A DNA stretch of 64,000 nucleotides from Melioribacteraceae bacterium (GTDB taxonomy: Bacteria; Bacteroidota; Ignavibacteria; Ignavibacteriales; Melioribacteraceae): contig CP129490.1 of the NCBI GenBank assembly GCA_030584085.1, positions 124,001 to 188,000 of the forward strand, read 5' to 3'. The notes beneath the pieces are model-generated. The model did no database searches. It worked only from the letters and a program-made list of their open reading frames with translations, and was not told the DNA's origin. How positions within the stretch are numbered: the stretch's first letter is position 1; each line of letters starts with the position of its first letter. Shown here in pieces: positions 26,040-35,790 of the stretch. Position numbers and translations under genes: made by a program.

Positions 26040-27275
26040 TTATTCTTTATTTTGTAATACTATAATTGTTACCTCCGGTGTTGAGTTGTAACGAATCGGA
26101 GCAACAGACATACCAAGTCCACGATTTACAATAATCATCATATCGTTCAAATAAAAGTCACCTTTTACATAATTTGTTTCGATTAATGTTGGTGTTAAAT
26201 TAATATAAGGAAATAGAAGTGTTAATTGCCCGCCGTGTGTATGTCCGGCAGCAAATAAATCATAACCCAATTTTGAGGTTATTTCGATTAGAGATTCGTT
26301 GGGTTGATGAGTTAAGAAGATATCAACATCATGCTTTCCGTTGCCATTTACTAAAAATTCAAGATCGGATTGAGTTATTCTTCTTGAATAGGTGTAAGTA
26401 ACAAATGTAATTCCTATTGTTGAAGAGTCAACATTAATAACGCGTCTATCATTATCGACCATTTCAACTCCGGCAAATTCAAGAGCGGCTGATATTTCTC
26501 TTAAACTTCTCGGATGATCACTTCTATATGCCCAATTATCATGATCACCTACACATGTATAAGCTCCATATTGAGCAGTTAATCTTTTGAATGCGTCAGC
26601 TCCTTGTTGAATATATCTTGGAGTACTTGTTATTATATCACCCGCGATTAAAACCAAATCCGGATTTGAATCATTAACACTTTCGATGTAATTATTAAGC
26701 CGGGCTTCATCAGTGTACCAATCAGCTTGGGTATCGGCAATGAGAGCAATTTTAAATCCCCGTAAACTTTCGGGTAAATTTTCAACATTAAGTGTGGTTA
26801 CTCTTGTTGAGACAAAATTATAATCGTAGGCAATTCTTGACGGAACATAAATTATAGCTGCAATTATTACAAATAATGTCAGTATTGAAATTTTTCTTCT
26901 GACGGCTTCTCTGTTTTTTTTATAAAATGGAAACGCAAGAATTCTCAATATATCGATAGGCAGAAGAAAAACAATACTTTGTACAATTATTAAGACGGAA
27001 GTCCAAAAAGGATAAACAAGCTGCCAATCGAAAAACGAATTTTCAATTGCCGACATTCTCTCGGCACCGGAAATCATTAAATAAACAAAATAAATTACAA
27101 GTATTACCGGATAAAGATTTGTAAAGATTATAATAGTCCGGATGATTTTCTTAAGTCTCGATTTGTTTATATTGGGAAAGAGTTTTGCAATTGAATTTTT
27201 AAAACGTTTGTAGAAATAAAACTCAACGATAAAATAAATTAGTAAAGCTAAAGTTAACTGCATTATAAAAGACAT
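26040..27275 (-). CDS. Membrane-bound calcineurin-like metallophosphoesterase
   Basis: Protein of 411 aa. Four membrane helices in the first 160 residues precede a metallophosphoesterase domain with the metal motifs IADTQAD, AGDIIT, GDHDNW, THQPN and GHTHGG. GDHDN replaces the more usual GNHD. The YkoQ/YaeI-type family cleaves phosphoesters such as lipid intermediates. First gene of the pair with the S9 peptidase. The 275 bp upstream (27276-27550) hold nothing I can call. Confidence 0.9.
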   Translation of the reverse strand: MSFIMQLTLALLIYFIVEFYFYKRFKNSIAKLFPNINKSRLKKIIRTIIIFTNLYPVILVIYFVYLMISGAERMSAIENSFFDWQLVYPFWTSVLIIVQSIVFLLPIDILRILAFPFYKKNREAVRRKISILTLFVIIAAIIYVPSRIAYDYNFVSTRVTTLNVENLPESLRGFKIALIADTQADWYTDEARLNNYIESVNDSNPDLVLIAGDIITSTPRYIQQGADAFKRLTAQYGAYTCVGDHDNWAYRSDHPRSLREISAALEFAGVEMVDNDRRVINVDSSTIGITFVTYTYSRRITQSDLEFLVNGNGKHDVDIFLTHQPNESLIEITSKLGYDLFAAGHTHGGQLTLLFPYINLTPTLIETNYVKGDFYLNDMMIIVNRGLGMSVAPIRYNSTPEVTIIVLQNKE

Positions 27276-27550
27276 AAACCGCTACCAATACAATATTGAG
27301 AAGACACAATTAAGACGAGGCTAAAGATAATTAAGTTCTCATAAATTTATTAACTACTTTCGACATACCCTCTACATGATTAACGTGCCAATAAATTTTA
27401 GAACGATCTCGCAGATAGGAAATTCAGTATATAATTTTTTGCTTTCGGTCGGAGTTCTCTATTACTTTTCTCATGGAAGGAAGTCGTTTAGCTCTTCGTG
27501 GAATATGTTCTCACTTTTTTAATCGAAAAGACGCAGAGATGCAAAGTTTG

Positions 27551-28486
27551 CTATAAATTTATTTCCGGCCAAGTATCATGAACTATAAAACCTCTTGAGA
27601 TTTCCTCATAATAATTCTTACCAATATTATTTAATTCAGCGATAAGAAGAGGATAAGTATTTTTTGAAAAGTAATTTTTCAATTTATTCGTCAACTCATT
27701 ATTTGTAAAAACCGAAGAATCATTAAATGTAATTACTTTCGAAATCCAATTAGCTCTATCTACAACCAACCAATTGCTATTTTTTTGTGATAGGAAATAG
27801 TCAATATCTTTTGCATAAATCCACCAACCTTTCGGATGATCCGGATTTGAGTGTTTTGGAATTATAAATGAATTATTAAAAAATAAATCAGCATAATAAA
27901 AGATATACCCTTTAAATAATATTTTGGGGATTACTTCTTCCTCGATATCGTCGATTAATAATGCTTCTCTTCCTTCTTCCGTTTGACCAAGTAGTATTTG
28001 TTCGTTTACAATTTTGCTGATTTTTCTATCAAGATTATCAATTGAATTAGGTCCGATAAAATTTGAATCCTCGGGAACATTATTTTGAGCAATATAAAAT
28101 TTACCTGCACATTCAAGATGATAAACTTTATTGTCGGTTAGATCCCTATAAACAAAATCAAACTCTCCGATTGTGCTTCGTCCTTTGAATACTTGAAGAT
28201 TATGAGCAAGTAGTTTTTTGCAATCGCTGTATTCCAACCAATATTCTACAAGTGATTCAAAATATTTTCCAAGTAAATGTGTGTTCCCGTTGTTTACATG
28301 CTCAACTAATTTCAGTGGATTGTTATCAAGTTCATTCAAATGAGGAATGAGCTTTTCAAATTCAATTGTAAAGAATTCTTTTTCAAGAAACGCATCATTC
28401 TCATCATTGCTTATTAGCGGAGGAGAACCGATTACCCAGGCAAGGTCTCTAACAGTTTGGTTTTTATAATGCTTTATAGATTTCAT
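27551..28486 (-). CDS. DUF1853 family protein
   Basis: Cytoplasmic protein of 311 aa. The features DLAWVIGSPPLI, LGKYFESLVEYWL, STIGEFDFVYRD and HLECAGKFYI are the DUF1853 signature. The GEFDF...ECAGK arrangement resembles a PD-(D/E)xK nuclease core, which is an inference. The start overlaps the stop of the threonine dehydratase-like gene (TGATG), so the two are coupled. Biological role unknown. Confidence 0.82.
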   Translation of the reverse strand: MKSIKHYKNQTVRDLAWVIGSPPLISNDENDAFLEKEFFTIEFEKLIPHLNELDNNPLKLVEHVNNGNTHLLGKYFESLVEYWLEYSDCKKLLAHNLQVFKGRSTIGEFDFVYRDLTDNKVYHLECAGKFYIAQNNVPEDSNFIGPNSIDNLDRKISKIVNEQILLGQTEEGREALLIDDIEEEVIPKILFKGYIFYYADLFFNNSFIIPKHSNPDHPKGWWIYAKDIDYFLSQKNSNWLVVDRANWISKVITFNDSSVFTNNELTNKLKNYFSKNTYPLLIAELNNIGKNYYEEISRGFIVHDTWPEINL

Positions 28487-29433
28487 CAGAAGGGAAGGTT
28501 ATTCAAATCAACATTGCCGCCGGAAATTATTATTCCGACAGATTTGTTTTCAAACTTTGATTTGTTGTTCATAACAACTGCAAGCGGTACTGCAGAAGAT
28601 GGCTCAATTATAATTTTCATTCTTTCCCAAATTAATCGCATTGCTTCAATTGTTTTATCATCGCTTACGGTGATTATTTCGTACACAAATTTGTTGATAA
28701 TCTCAAATGTTTTATCGCCGAGAGACGTCAACAAACCATCACAAATTGTTTTGGGATTTTCAGAGGGATAAATTTTACCATCACGCAACGATCGAAAAGC
28801 ATCATCGGCGCCTTCCGGTTCGCAGCCGATAACTTTTGTGTTAGGCGACAAATAATTTGTTGAAAGTGCAGTTCCGCTTAATAAACCTCCGCCGCCAACC
28901 GGAGTTAGAATATAATCAAGTAATTTTGAATCATTGATTAATTCGTAGGCTGATGTTGCTTGTCCGGCTATTATCGAATAATTATTAAACGGATGAATTA
29001 ACACAGCACCTGTTTCATCTATGATTTTTTGAGCAGTTTCTTCTCGTGATTTTAGAGTGGGCTCACAAAAGGTAATTTTACCACCATATGATTGTACGGC
29101 TATCTTCTTTATTTCCGGAGCGGTTTTTGGCATAACTATATAAGCTGTCGTGTTGTTCATTTTAGCAGCTAATGTTAAAGCCGCCGCATGATTGCCTGAT
29201 GAATGTGTTACAACTCCTTTTTGTAATTCTTCCTTTGAAAGTGAAGCAATTGTATTGTAAGCTCCTCTAAATTTAAACGCACCAACCTTCTGAAAATTTT
29301 CGCACTTGAAGAATACTTTACATCCGCAAATTTCATCAATTAATTTACTAGTTAAGATCGGAGTGTAGTTTACCGCGACACTGATTCTTTTTACGGCTTC
29401 TTTAATATCTTCTAACGTTGGAATTGAATTCAT
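28486..29433 (-). CDS. PLP-dependent threonine/serine dehydratase or serine racemase
   Basis: Fold-type II PLP enzyme of 315 aa. The PLP lysine is in GAFKFRGAYN. The phosphate-binding glycine loop is GGGGLLSG, and SSGNHAAALT binds the substrate carboxylate. Its length matches serine racemase/catabolic threonine dehydratase without a regulatory domain. It converts threonine or serine to the 2-oxo acid plus ammonia. It starts 2 bp after the TetR gene and overlaps the DUF1853 gene. Confidence 0.92.
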   Translation of the reverse strand: MNSIPTLEDIKEAVKRISVAVNYTPILTSKLIDEICGCKVFFKCENFQKVGAFKFRGAYNTIASLSKEELQKGVVTHSSGNHAAALTLAAKMNNTTAYIVMPKTAPEIKKIAVQSYGGKITFCEPTLKSREETAQKIIDETGAVLIHPFNNYSIIAGQATSAYELINDSKLLDYILTPVGGGGLLSGTALSTNYLSPNTKVIGCEPEGADDAFRSLRDGKIYPSENPKTICDGLLTSLGDKTFEIINKFVYEIITVSDDKTIEAMRLIWERMKIIIEPSSAVPLAVVMNNKSKFENKSVGIIISGGNVDLNNLPF

Positions 29434-29435
29434 GA

Positions 29436-30038
29436 TTATCTCTTAACACTTTCCCAGAAAAATTCGGAATGTTCGTTTGCATTTTTAATTGCAGATTTTA
29501 GATCAATATCAGCTTCATTCAATAAAAATTTCATGCGGATAAAAAATAAAGGTGCTATAAATTCATTGGCAAAAATTTCCGGGTTTCCTTTCTTAATGAA
29601 TTTATGATTCTGCATTTCGGTAAAAATCATTATCCAAACTTTTTGTGCATCTTCAATAAGTGAATTTATTGAAATGCTTGTTCCGTTATTTTCGGTTCCG
29701 TTTTCTTTTAGCACTAAATTGAAAAAACGAATTTCTTCAATAGCACTCCACTTTCTTAAGAGCACTTCAGAAAAAGTTTGCATGAACTTTTGTGGTTTAC
29801 TAAGTAAATTAATAAGTTCATCGTCAAGCAAATTAAGTCCTGCGGTTGATCGACCAAGCTTCTCAATAATTTCGGTAAGTATAGCTTTTTTTGAACTGAA
29901 GTGATTGTAAATCGCGCTTTCTCTTAATCCGACCGCAGAGGAAATATCCCGTACAGAACTTCCTGCAAATCCATTCTGTGAAAACAATTTGAGGGATTCC
30001 GAAAGGATCATATCTTTTGTTTTTTCGCCCTTTTTCAT
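29436..30038 (-). CDS. TetR/AcrR family transcriptional regulator
   Basis: Regulator of about 200 aa. The N-terminal helix-turn-helix reads GFAGSSVRDISSAVGLRESA with IYNHFSSKKAIL, and an all-helical ligand domain follows. I chose the ATG at 30038 because MKKGEKTKDMI is the usual TetR opening; a TTG at 30098 would add 20 residues but has no ribosome site. First gene of an operon with the dehydratase and DUF1853 genes, which it probably represses. Confidence 0.9.
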   Translation of the reverse strand: MKKGEKTKDMILSESLKLFSQNGFAGSSVRDISSAVGLRESAIYNHFSSKKAILTEIIEKLGRSTAGLNLLDDELINLLSKPQKFMQTFSEVLLRKWSAIEEIRFFNLVLKENGTENNGTSISINSLIEDAQKVWIMIFTEMQNHKFIKKGNPEIFANEFIAPLFFIRMKFLLNEADIDLKSAIKNANEHSEFFWESVKR

Positions 30039-30098
30039 CTTTTTAGCCAAATGTTTGTGAACACTCGTTAATATAATGGATAATTGGGTGGGAATCAA

Positions 30099-30182
30099 TT
30101 AGAGAAGGGTTTCAGACCAAAGCACTGAAGCCGCAGCTCCCCAGCCAGCCGCAGCAACTTTAGTCCAAATTCCCGGTTTCAA
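30099..30182 (-). other. Short GC-rich open frame upstream of the TetR gene, possible remnant or small peptide
   Basis: An open frame from a TTG at 30182 could encode 27 residues (hydrophobic, alanine- and tryptophan-rich, containing GIWTKVAAAGWGAAASVLW). It stays open back to 30209 without an ATG. GC content is clearly above the surrounding DNA. No ribosome site. It could be the end of a lost gene or a small membrane peptide. Confidence 0.3.
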
Positions 30183-30263
30183 ATAGACATGAACTGTATT
30201 AAAAAAGTTCTAATTTATCACTCAAAAATTGCAATAATAGATTAATCAAACTAATTTTCATTT

Positions 30264-31265
30264 ATGATAAATAACCTCTCTAAAATATTTATTCTCCTTT
30301 TGATTATTATCACCGTTGATGGACAGACAATTAATTGTGATCATTGTGGCAAAAAAATAGAAGACCGGTATGTTTCTGTAGAGGAGAAGAATTATCATCC
30401 CGAATGTTATGAAAATTTTATAGTCGAAAAATGTTCGTTTTGCAGTAAACCACTAATAGGTCAATTTATTGAGAAAGATGGAAAGAGGTATCATGAAAAA
30501 TGTTTTCTAGACAACATCGCATTACGATGTGATCTTTGCGGTGAAGTGATTAAAGGGAGCTATATTTCCGATTATTGGGGGAATAAATATCATATAACCC
30601 ATCAACTAAATGAATCGAAGTGTGATTATTGCGGCAGATATATTTCAGGCAAACTGACCGGCGGTGGTTCTAAGTATAATGACGGAAGAGTTATTTGTGG
30701 AATTTGTGAGTCAACGGCTATAAGTAATACCGGTAAAGCAAAATCGGTTTTAGCGGAAGTTCGAGAATCATTAGAGAAGTTTGGAGTAGAGATTGAGTAT
30801 GAGTCAATCAACTTAAAACTTGTTGATAAAAATGAGTTGAAAAAAATTACAAACGAAATTGATGCCGATAGAAGTGATCCGAGAGGATTTGCTGAATATA
30901 AATTTGTTACTTCGAATGATCAAATTATCGAAAGAGAGATTACCATTTATATTCTTAACGGAATGCCGAAAAAAGAATTTGAAGCAGTTGCCGCACATGA
31001 ATTGATGCATGTATGGCAATATTTGTATGCTAAACAAAAATTAAAACCACAATTCTCCGAAGGAAGTGCGGAGCTGGCGTCTTATCTGTATCACAACCAA
31101 TTTGATGATGATTATTCACGATTTATTATTTATAAAACAAAAACAAATGAAAATCGAACTTACGGCGAGGGATTTAGAAGAATAAAACGAGTTGTTGATA
31201 AACTCGGTTTAGACTATACTTTAAAACACATCAAAATATTAAAAGACTTCCCACCGGGATATTAA
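30264..31265 (+). CDS. LIM-like zinc modules fused to a DA1-like metallopeptidase
   Basis: Protein of 333 aa with a signal peptide (1-20, ending VDG). Four zinc modules follow: C25/C28/H45/C48, C57/C60/H77/C80, C89/C92/H110/H113 and C120/C123/C145/C148. These are LIM-like, although modules 1 and 2 are 8 residues apart rather than 2. The C-terminal part has the zinc-peptidase motif HELMH (H245, E246, H249) and downstream glutamates in SEGSAE (266, 270), as in DA1-type peptidases of plants. It would act outside the cytoplasm. Substrate unknown. Convergent with the next gene. Confidence 0.8.
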   Translation: MINNLSKIFILLLIIITVDGQTINCDHCGKKIEDRYVSVEEKNYHPECYENFIVEKCSFCSKPLIGQFIEKDGKRYHEKCFLDNIALRCDLCGEVIKGSYISDYWGNKYHITHQLNESKCDYCGRYISGKLTGGGSKYNDGRVICGICESTAISNTGKAKSVLAEVRESLEKFGVEIEYESINLKLVDKNELKKITNEIDADRSDPRGFAEYKFVTSNDQIIEREITIYILNGMPKKEFEAVAAHELMHVWQYLYAKQKLKPQFSEGSAELASYLYHNQFDDDYSRFIIYKTKTNENRTYGEGFRRIKRVVDKLGLDYTLKHIKILKDFPPGY

Positions 31266-31301
31266 TTCCGGAGATATCTTAGATCCTGAATAAGTGTTAA
31301 C

Positions 31302-33107
31302 CTATTTTATTAGCATCATTTTTTTGATTGCGCTATAAATATTATCAACGTCAAGTTTATAAAAATAGACTCCGCTTGAAAGATTACTTCCGTCAAATTT
31401 TACTTCATGATTACCGGATTGCAGCTTTGTATTAACAAGTGTTGCGACTTCTCTACCGAGAATATCATACACGATTAAATTCGTCTGTAGGGACAAGTCG
31501 CGACTTGTCCCTACGTTTGGTAGTGCAAATTTTATTGTCGTTGTTGGATTAAACGGATTCGGATAATTTTGTAATAACTCAAATTCTATTGCTAATTGTT
31601 CCAGTTCGTCAACACCAACCGGAATCGTTGCTTCATAAATTACTTCGAACTCACCACCAACTCCGGCGGGAATTTTTAGTGTTCTATTTTCGGGATCAAA
31701 ATCAGAATAAAACTGTCCGTCAAGAAAAACATCAGATATCATCAATGTTGTTGAAGTAAGGGCGACAGGATTTAGATTAATTATTCTTTCAAAATCAACA
31801 GGGTCAAAATTATAGTAGAGAGGAGTTAAATCATGTGTAAGAAAGAAGTTGCCGTAAAGATAATTGTAATAACCAAGTTCAATTGAATGATACCCGGCTT
31901 TTCCTCCGCTTCCTTTGTGTTCCCCCCATGTTTCACCACCATAACGAGTTCGATTTTCATATACTTCGCCATACTCATGATCAACAAAATATTTCATAAA
32001 AAAGTCATTTGTTTCGTCAGCCATTTGTAAATATTTTTCATTATTTGTTAACTCATACATTTGTAATCCAGCAACAACCGCTTGTTCCATTTGCCACCAA
32101 GCTTTTGCGGTATCTGGATTATTCCACATTTGCATTTCACCTGTTAATCTATCATAATCTTTATATGGTCCGCCAAGTTCGTTATCATAACCCTTTGCTA
32201 ATACATCGTCAATCAGTTTTTCAGCGGCGGATAAATATTCTTCATTATTATTATAGTGATAAATTCTCGCAAAGCACCAAGCGGTTTTTAGAACATGTCC
32301 CATCAAAGTGAGAGTTTCATTTTCATTTATTTCCCACATTGAATTATACTCTTCGGCAAACCCAATAGCTTGTTGATCCATGCTCTCAACTAAATGTTCA
32401 AGCATGTTTTGAGCGACCAATTCCAGTTTAGTTAAATATTTTTGATCGTTTGTCATTAAATATAAATGAAGCAAATGTGTTGTAATTGCATCAACTGTGG
32501 CGTTAAAACTTTTACCGGATTTGGTATTCCAATTTCGAGATACGGTATCATAGTAGCCGAAATACTGAGGATCATCGTCCCAAAGTTTATCTTCGTTGTT
32601 TTGATAACCCTTCATCAGCCAATTGAGAGCTGATGTATCGCCTGTTGCTTCGTAATATGCTGCAATCCCAAGAAGAGCGTAATGTTGATAGAAAGCAGTC
32701 TTATTTTGATTTATATTATTTGGATTTCCGTCTCGATCAAGCGAATTAAACCAGCCACCATGATCTTCATCCCATGCATGTTCGTACATGAATTCTAACG
32801 CTTCTTTAGCTCGATTAAGGTACTCCAATTTCCCGGTCATCTGATATGCTCGCGTTAAACCATATGCATTGCGGGACTGTGTAAGCATGTCTTTGTTAGT
32901 TCCCCAAGAAGAAAGTACTCCGCCTGATTTACTAATATTTGTATAAAACCCGCCGCGAATTAAATCCCAGGTGGGCATCCAAAAGTTTGCACAGCTATCT
33001 ACATACCCGATGTTTTTTGCCGGATCAATTAAGTGTTTTGATTTTAATTGGTATTGCGCGTGGAGAGATATGCTAAGAAATAATAAAAGGAGTAGAATCT
33101 TTTTCAT
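31302..33107 (-). CDS. Secreted AGE-family (alpha6/alpha6 barrel) protein with type IX sorting domain
   Basis: Protein of 601 aa. Signal peptide 1-17 (SLHAQ). An N-acylglucosamine 2-epimerase/cellobiose epimerase-like alpha6/alpha6 barrel (about 20-410) shows WMPTWDLIRGGFY, NAYGLTRAYQMTG, DEDHGGWFNSLDRDGN and MEQAVVAGLQMYE. A beta linker and the sorting domain QNYPNPFNPTTTIKF to IKKMMLIK follow. It is probably an exported sugar epimerase or related glycan enzyme. The sorting domain contains an in-frame palindrome (31487-31514) encoding VGTSRDLSL. Confidence 0.85.
   Translation of the reverse strand: MKKILLLLLFLSISLHAQYQLKSKHLIDPAKNIGYVDSCANFWMPTWDLIRGGFYTNISKSGGVLSSWGTNKDMLTQSRNAYGLTRAYQMTGKLEYLNRAKEALEFMYEHAWDEDHGGWFNSLDRDGNPNNINQNKTAFYQHYALLGIAAYYEATGDTSALNWLMKGYQNNEDKLWDDDPQYFGYYDTVSRNWNTKSGKSFNATVDAITTHLLHLYLMTNDQKYLTKLELVAQNMLEHLVESMDQQAIGFAEEYNSMWEINENETLTLMGHVLKTAWCFARIYHYNNNEEYLSAAEKLIDDVLAKGYDNELGGPYKDYDRLTGEMQMWNNPDTAKAWWQMEQAVVAGLQMYELTNNEKYLQMADETNDFFMKYFVDHEYGEVYENRTRYGGETWGEHKGSGGKAGYHSIELGYYNYLYGNFFLTHDLTPLYYNFDPVDFERIINLNPVALTSTTLMISDVFLDGQFYSDFDPENRTLKIPAGVGGEFEVIYEATIPVGVDELEQLAIEFELLQNYPNPFNPTTTIKFALPNVGTSRDLSLQTNLIVYDILGREVATLVNTKLQSGNHEVKFDGSNLSSGVYFYKLDVDNIYSAIKKMMLIK
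31487..31514. repeat. Perfect 28-bp palindrome inside the AGE protein sorting domain
   Basis: Arms GTAGGGACAAGTCG and CGACTTGTCCCTAC with no spacer. In frame within the gene, encoding VGTSRDLSL between two strands of the sorting domain. Identical to 34228-34255. Confidence 0.95.
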
Positions 33108-33157
33108 TTTTAGTTGAAAAGTTAACTACTCCCGGGCAAAATAAAAAATATTCTTTT

Positions 33158-33886
33158 CTATTTATTCGATCTAATTTCGGATATATCTTCTCTGAGTACT
33201 TCAGCAATTAAAGCCCCTGCTCCTGATGCAGCATCATAAACACTCGCTTGAATTTCTTCCTCGGAAAGATTTGATAGTTGAGCGGCTCCTATAACACTTG
33301 AAACAGTATTCACGGTTCTATCGAAACTATGTCCCGATTCTTTGATCGGAACTACATTGCTTCCCTCATATTCCCAAACAACTGTTGCTGTGGTTCTATC
33401 AATTATACGTGAAGTTGCTTCGACCAAAACTCCAACTCCGGTTTCGTTTGAACCTAATTGACACTTTGTTAGAATTGTTTCGACGATGAACATTGGCTGT
33501 TCGCTAACCGATTCAACACTTTGTATATCGTAATATCTTACAAGAGTATTTTCAATACCTTCAGAAACGTAATATGCCATTTGATTCATATCGATTGCAT
33601 TACGTAGTTTTTCGGAAGTTTCTGATGAGACAATTGCCGATGCAACGGAACCGATTGCTTCAGCTACATCTAATGCTGCACTGAATCCTCCGGAAGAGAA
33701 CAAACTTTTTTTGGTTCCTAAAGGAGTTGTAAAGTCCACCGCTACTTGCTGTGCACCGCCTGCAATTCCATCTTCAAAGTGAAATGTTTTTGATTGCAAA
33801 TCATAATTTGCAAGTTCGTTTGTGTGACCACATCCTGTGAACAAAAAGAGCAAAACAGAAATAACGGGAATTATTATTTTTTTCAA
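33158..33886 (-). CDS. Predicted lipoprotein of unknown function
   Basis: Protein of 242 aa. I place the start at a TTG (33886) five bases after a GGAGGT site at 33891-33896; an upstream in-frame ATG at 33928 has no such site. Lipobox LFTGC near residue 18. The mature part is rich in A, S and V, with a conserved-looking AGGAQQVAVDFTTPLG stretch. No family recognised. It lies 50 bp from the start of the AGE gene. Confidence 0.72.
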   Translation of the reverse strand: MKKIIIPVISVLLFLFTGCGHTNELANYDLQSKTFHFEDGIAGGAQQVAVDFTTPLGTKKSLFSSGGFSAALDVAEAIGSVASAIVSSETSEKLRNAIDMNQMAYYVSEGIENTLVRYYDIQSVESVSEQPMFIVETILTKCQLGSNETGVGVLVEATSRIIDRTTATVVWEYEGSNVVPIKESGHSFDRTVNTVSSVIGAAQLSNLSEEEIQASVYDAASGAGALIAEVLREDISEIRSNK

Positions 33887-34045
33887 AGCAACCTCCAACC
33901 CATTTTTGTATGCTAAAATTATTTTCACGATTCTTTGGAGACAATATGTCTTAATTATAAGCTGTTTGCAATCGCATGTTAATGCTATGCGGAATAGCTA
34001 ATGCAAATTTAAAAATATTGGAATAAATTTTATGAAATTCTCAAA

Positions 34046-35668
34046 TTACTTGACAAATAATAACTTTTTAGTTGCTTCAAAATTACCGTGAATTAATTTA
34101 TATAAATACATTCCGCTCGTTAAATGGCTGGCGTCAAAGGTTACTTCATAATTCCCAGAATTAAGTTTTTCATTTAATAATATTGCGATTTCTCTACCAA
34201 GTATATCATATACGATTAAGCTTGTCTGTAGGGACAAGTCGCGACTTGTCCCTACGTTTGGCACTGTAAATCTTATAGTTGTACTTGGATTGAATGGATT
34301 CGGATAATTTTGATCTAATGTAAATTCATAAATCAGTTCATCATCAATATCTGTAATTGTTGTCAGATCAACAGTTACAATTTTTGAATAATCAAAAGTC
34401 CCATCATTATCAATTTGTTTTAATCTATAACGTACCTCTTCAGAATACGGCAATTCGGAATCCGTAAATTCATAATACTTCGGCGAGTTTGTTGTACCGT
34501 GTCCATGAACGAATCCGATAGCTTCCCAGCTTTCTTCTGAATTCTGGATTCTATCTTCTGACTTCTGCACTTCGAATCCGTAGTTATTGATTTCCGTTGC
34601 GGTTTCCCATTCAAGTAATATTCTGTCTTCCGTAAGGTATCCTTCAAAAGAAGTTAGTTCAACAGGTAAAGAAACTTCGGGGAAAGTTGCGGCTATCGCA
34701 TTTGCCATTTTTGCCCAACCGGTTTGATTATCTCTTAGTTTAGTTTTTTCTTGTTCAAGGTGTAGAAATTGTCCGGTATTGATAGTTGCGTTATCATCAC
34801 ATGGATCACCGCTTCCGTTAATAAATCTCCCTTGGGTGTTTGTAGTTCCAAGTAACCTATCCCATGTTGTATCTATGTGTGCAATCTTGAATGTTAGGGA
34901 ATCGTCTTCAATCAGCAAATTATCCTTTAAGTCCGATAAATAATCATCCGGCGGTGTGTCGTCTTGAACACCATTACTCATTATAACGTACGGATCGGAC
35001 TCTCCTTTTCCGAAACCATGAAGTTGAATAAATATTAATTGATTATTAGCGTTAAACAATCTTTCGGTTGTTCTTTGGAAAGTACCAGTTGTTGTATGGG
35101 CTTGATCAGATATTTTGTAAGCTTCTAAGATATTGCTCCCATTACAAACGGATGTTCTTCCATCACAGGTTGTTGTATCGGTACTACTGCATCTACTTGT
35201 TCCGCTCAAGAAAAATGAACGGGCTCCGACTTCTCTAAAAACAAAAAATCCTTGTTTACCTGTATTGAAATCTTTTTTTGGATGCGGACTTTGAATCACT
35301 AGTTGTGCCCTATCTGGAGCGGGATTAAAAATATAAGTGCCCCAGTAATTTGTTCCGTTGGGATTGTTTTGAAGTACATAATATGTTTTATTTGGCGAAA
35401 CTGAATTATCAATAAATTCAGTAATTCGATAGGAAAGACTAGATGCTAATGAATGGGCATCAGCATAATTTGTAGCTAAAATGCTGTCAATTATTTCACC
35501 CCAATTACTTAATTGTTCTATAGTTGGATGTTGATATTCATTTCCACCAACAACATCCGGCATATTAGTGATGATGCTGTCGATATGAGTCTGAAGATTG
35601 CCGCTTTTTTGGATTTGAGCAAGGGATATTATGCCTAAGAACGTTATTGCGATTATAAATCGAAACAT
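34046..35668 (-). CDS. Secreted protein with type IX sorting domain, central domain unknown
   Basis: Protein of 540 aa with signal peptide (1-17). The central domain (about 20-340) is of unknown function with a cysteine-rich SRCSSTDTTTCDGRTSVC stretch and an IQLHGFGKGES segment. A beta-sandwich linker (PVELTSFEGYL...TATEINNYGFEVQ) and a sorting domain with QNYPNPFNPSTTI follow. Two repeat-derived in-frame insertions occur: a heptad-like repeat in the linker (34531-34573) and a palindrome in the sorting domain (34228-34255). Confidence 0.82.
   Translation of the reverse strand: MFRFIIAITFLGIISLAQIQKSGNLQTHIDSIITNMPDVVGGNEYQHPTIEQLSNWGEIIDSILATNYADAHSLASSLSYRITEFIDNSVSPNKTYYVLQNNPNGTNYWGTYIFNPAPDRAQLVIQSPHPKKDFNTGKQGFFVFREVGARSFFLSGTSRCSSTDTTTCDGRTSVCNGSNILEAYKISDQAHTTTGTFQRTTERLFNANNQLIFIQLHGFGKGESDPYVIMSNGVQDDTPPDDYLSDLKDNLLIEDDSLTFKIAHIDTTWDRLLGTTNTQGRFINGSGDPCDDNATINTGQFLHLEQEKTKLRDNQTGWAKMANAIAATFPEVSLPVELTSFEGYLTEDRILLEWETATEINNYGFEVQKSEDRIQNSEESWEAIGFVHGHGTTNSPKYYEFTDSELPYSEEVRYRLKQIDNDGTFDYSKIVTVDLTTITDIDDELIYEFTLDQNYPNPFNPSTTIRFTVPNVGTSRDLSLQTSLIVYDILGREIAILLNEKLNSGNYEVTFDASHLTSGMYLYKLIHGNFEATKKLLFVK
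34228..34255. repeat. Perfect 28-bp palindrome, second copy, in frame
   Basis: Same sequence as 31487-31514 and same reading frame (VGTSRDLSL). The flanks are also nearly the same for some 15 bases each side, so either the whole block was copied or the sorting domains share ancestry. Confidence 0.95.
34531..34573. repeat. Heptad-type TTCTGAATTCTGGATTCT repeat inside coding sequence
   Basis: Imperfect repeats of TTCTGA(A/C)TTCTG run through this stretch and encode the loop QKSEDRIQNSEE of the linker domain. The matching loop of the next gene contains a different repeat (36284-36322). Confidence 0.7.
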
Positions 35669-35790
35669 CTTATTACCTTAAAAAATTTATAAACTTTAGG
35701 CAAATAAGACGTAATATACTATTTGGAGTTCCAAAGGAAAAGAAATAATTTGAGGAAAAAATCGATAATTAGGATTCCGTTCATTTGATA

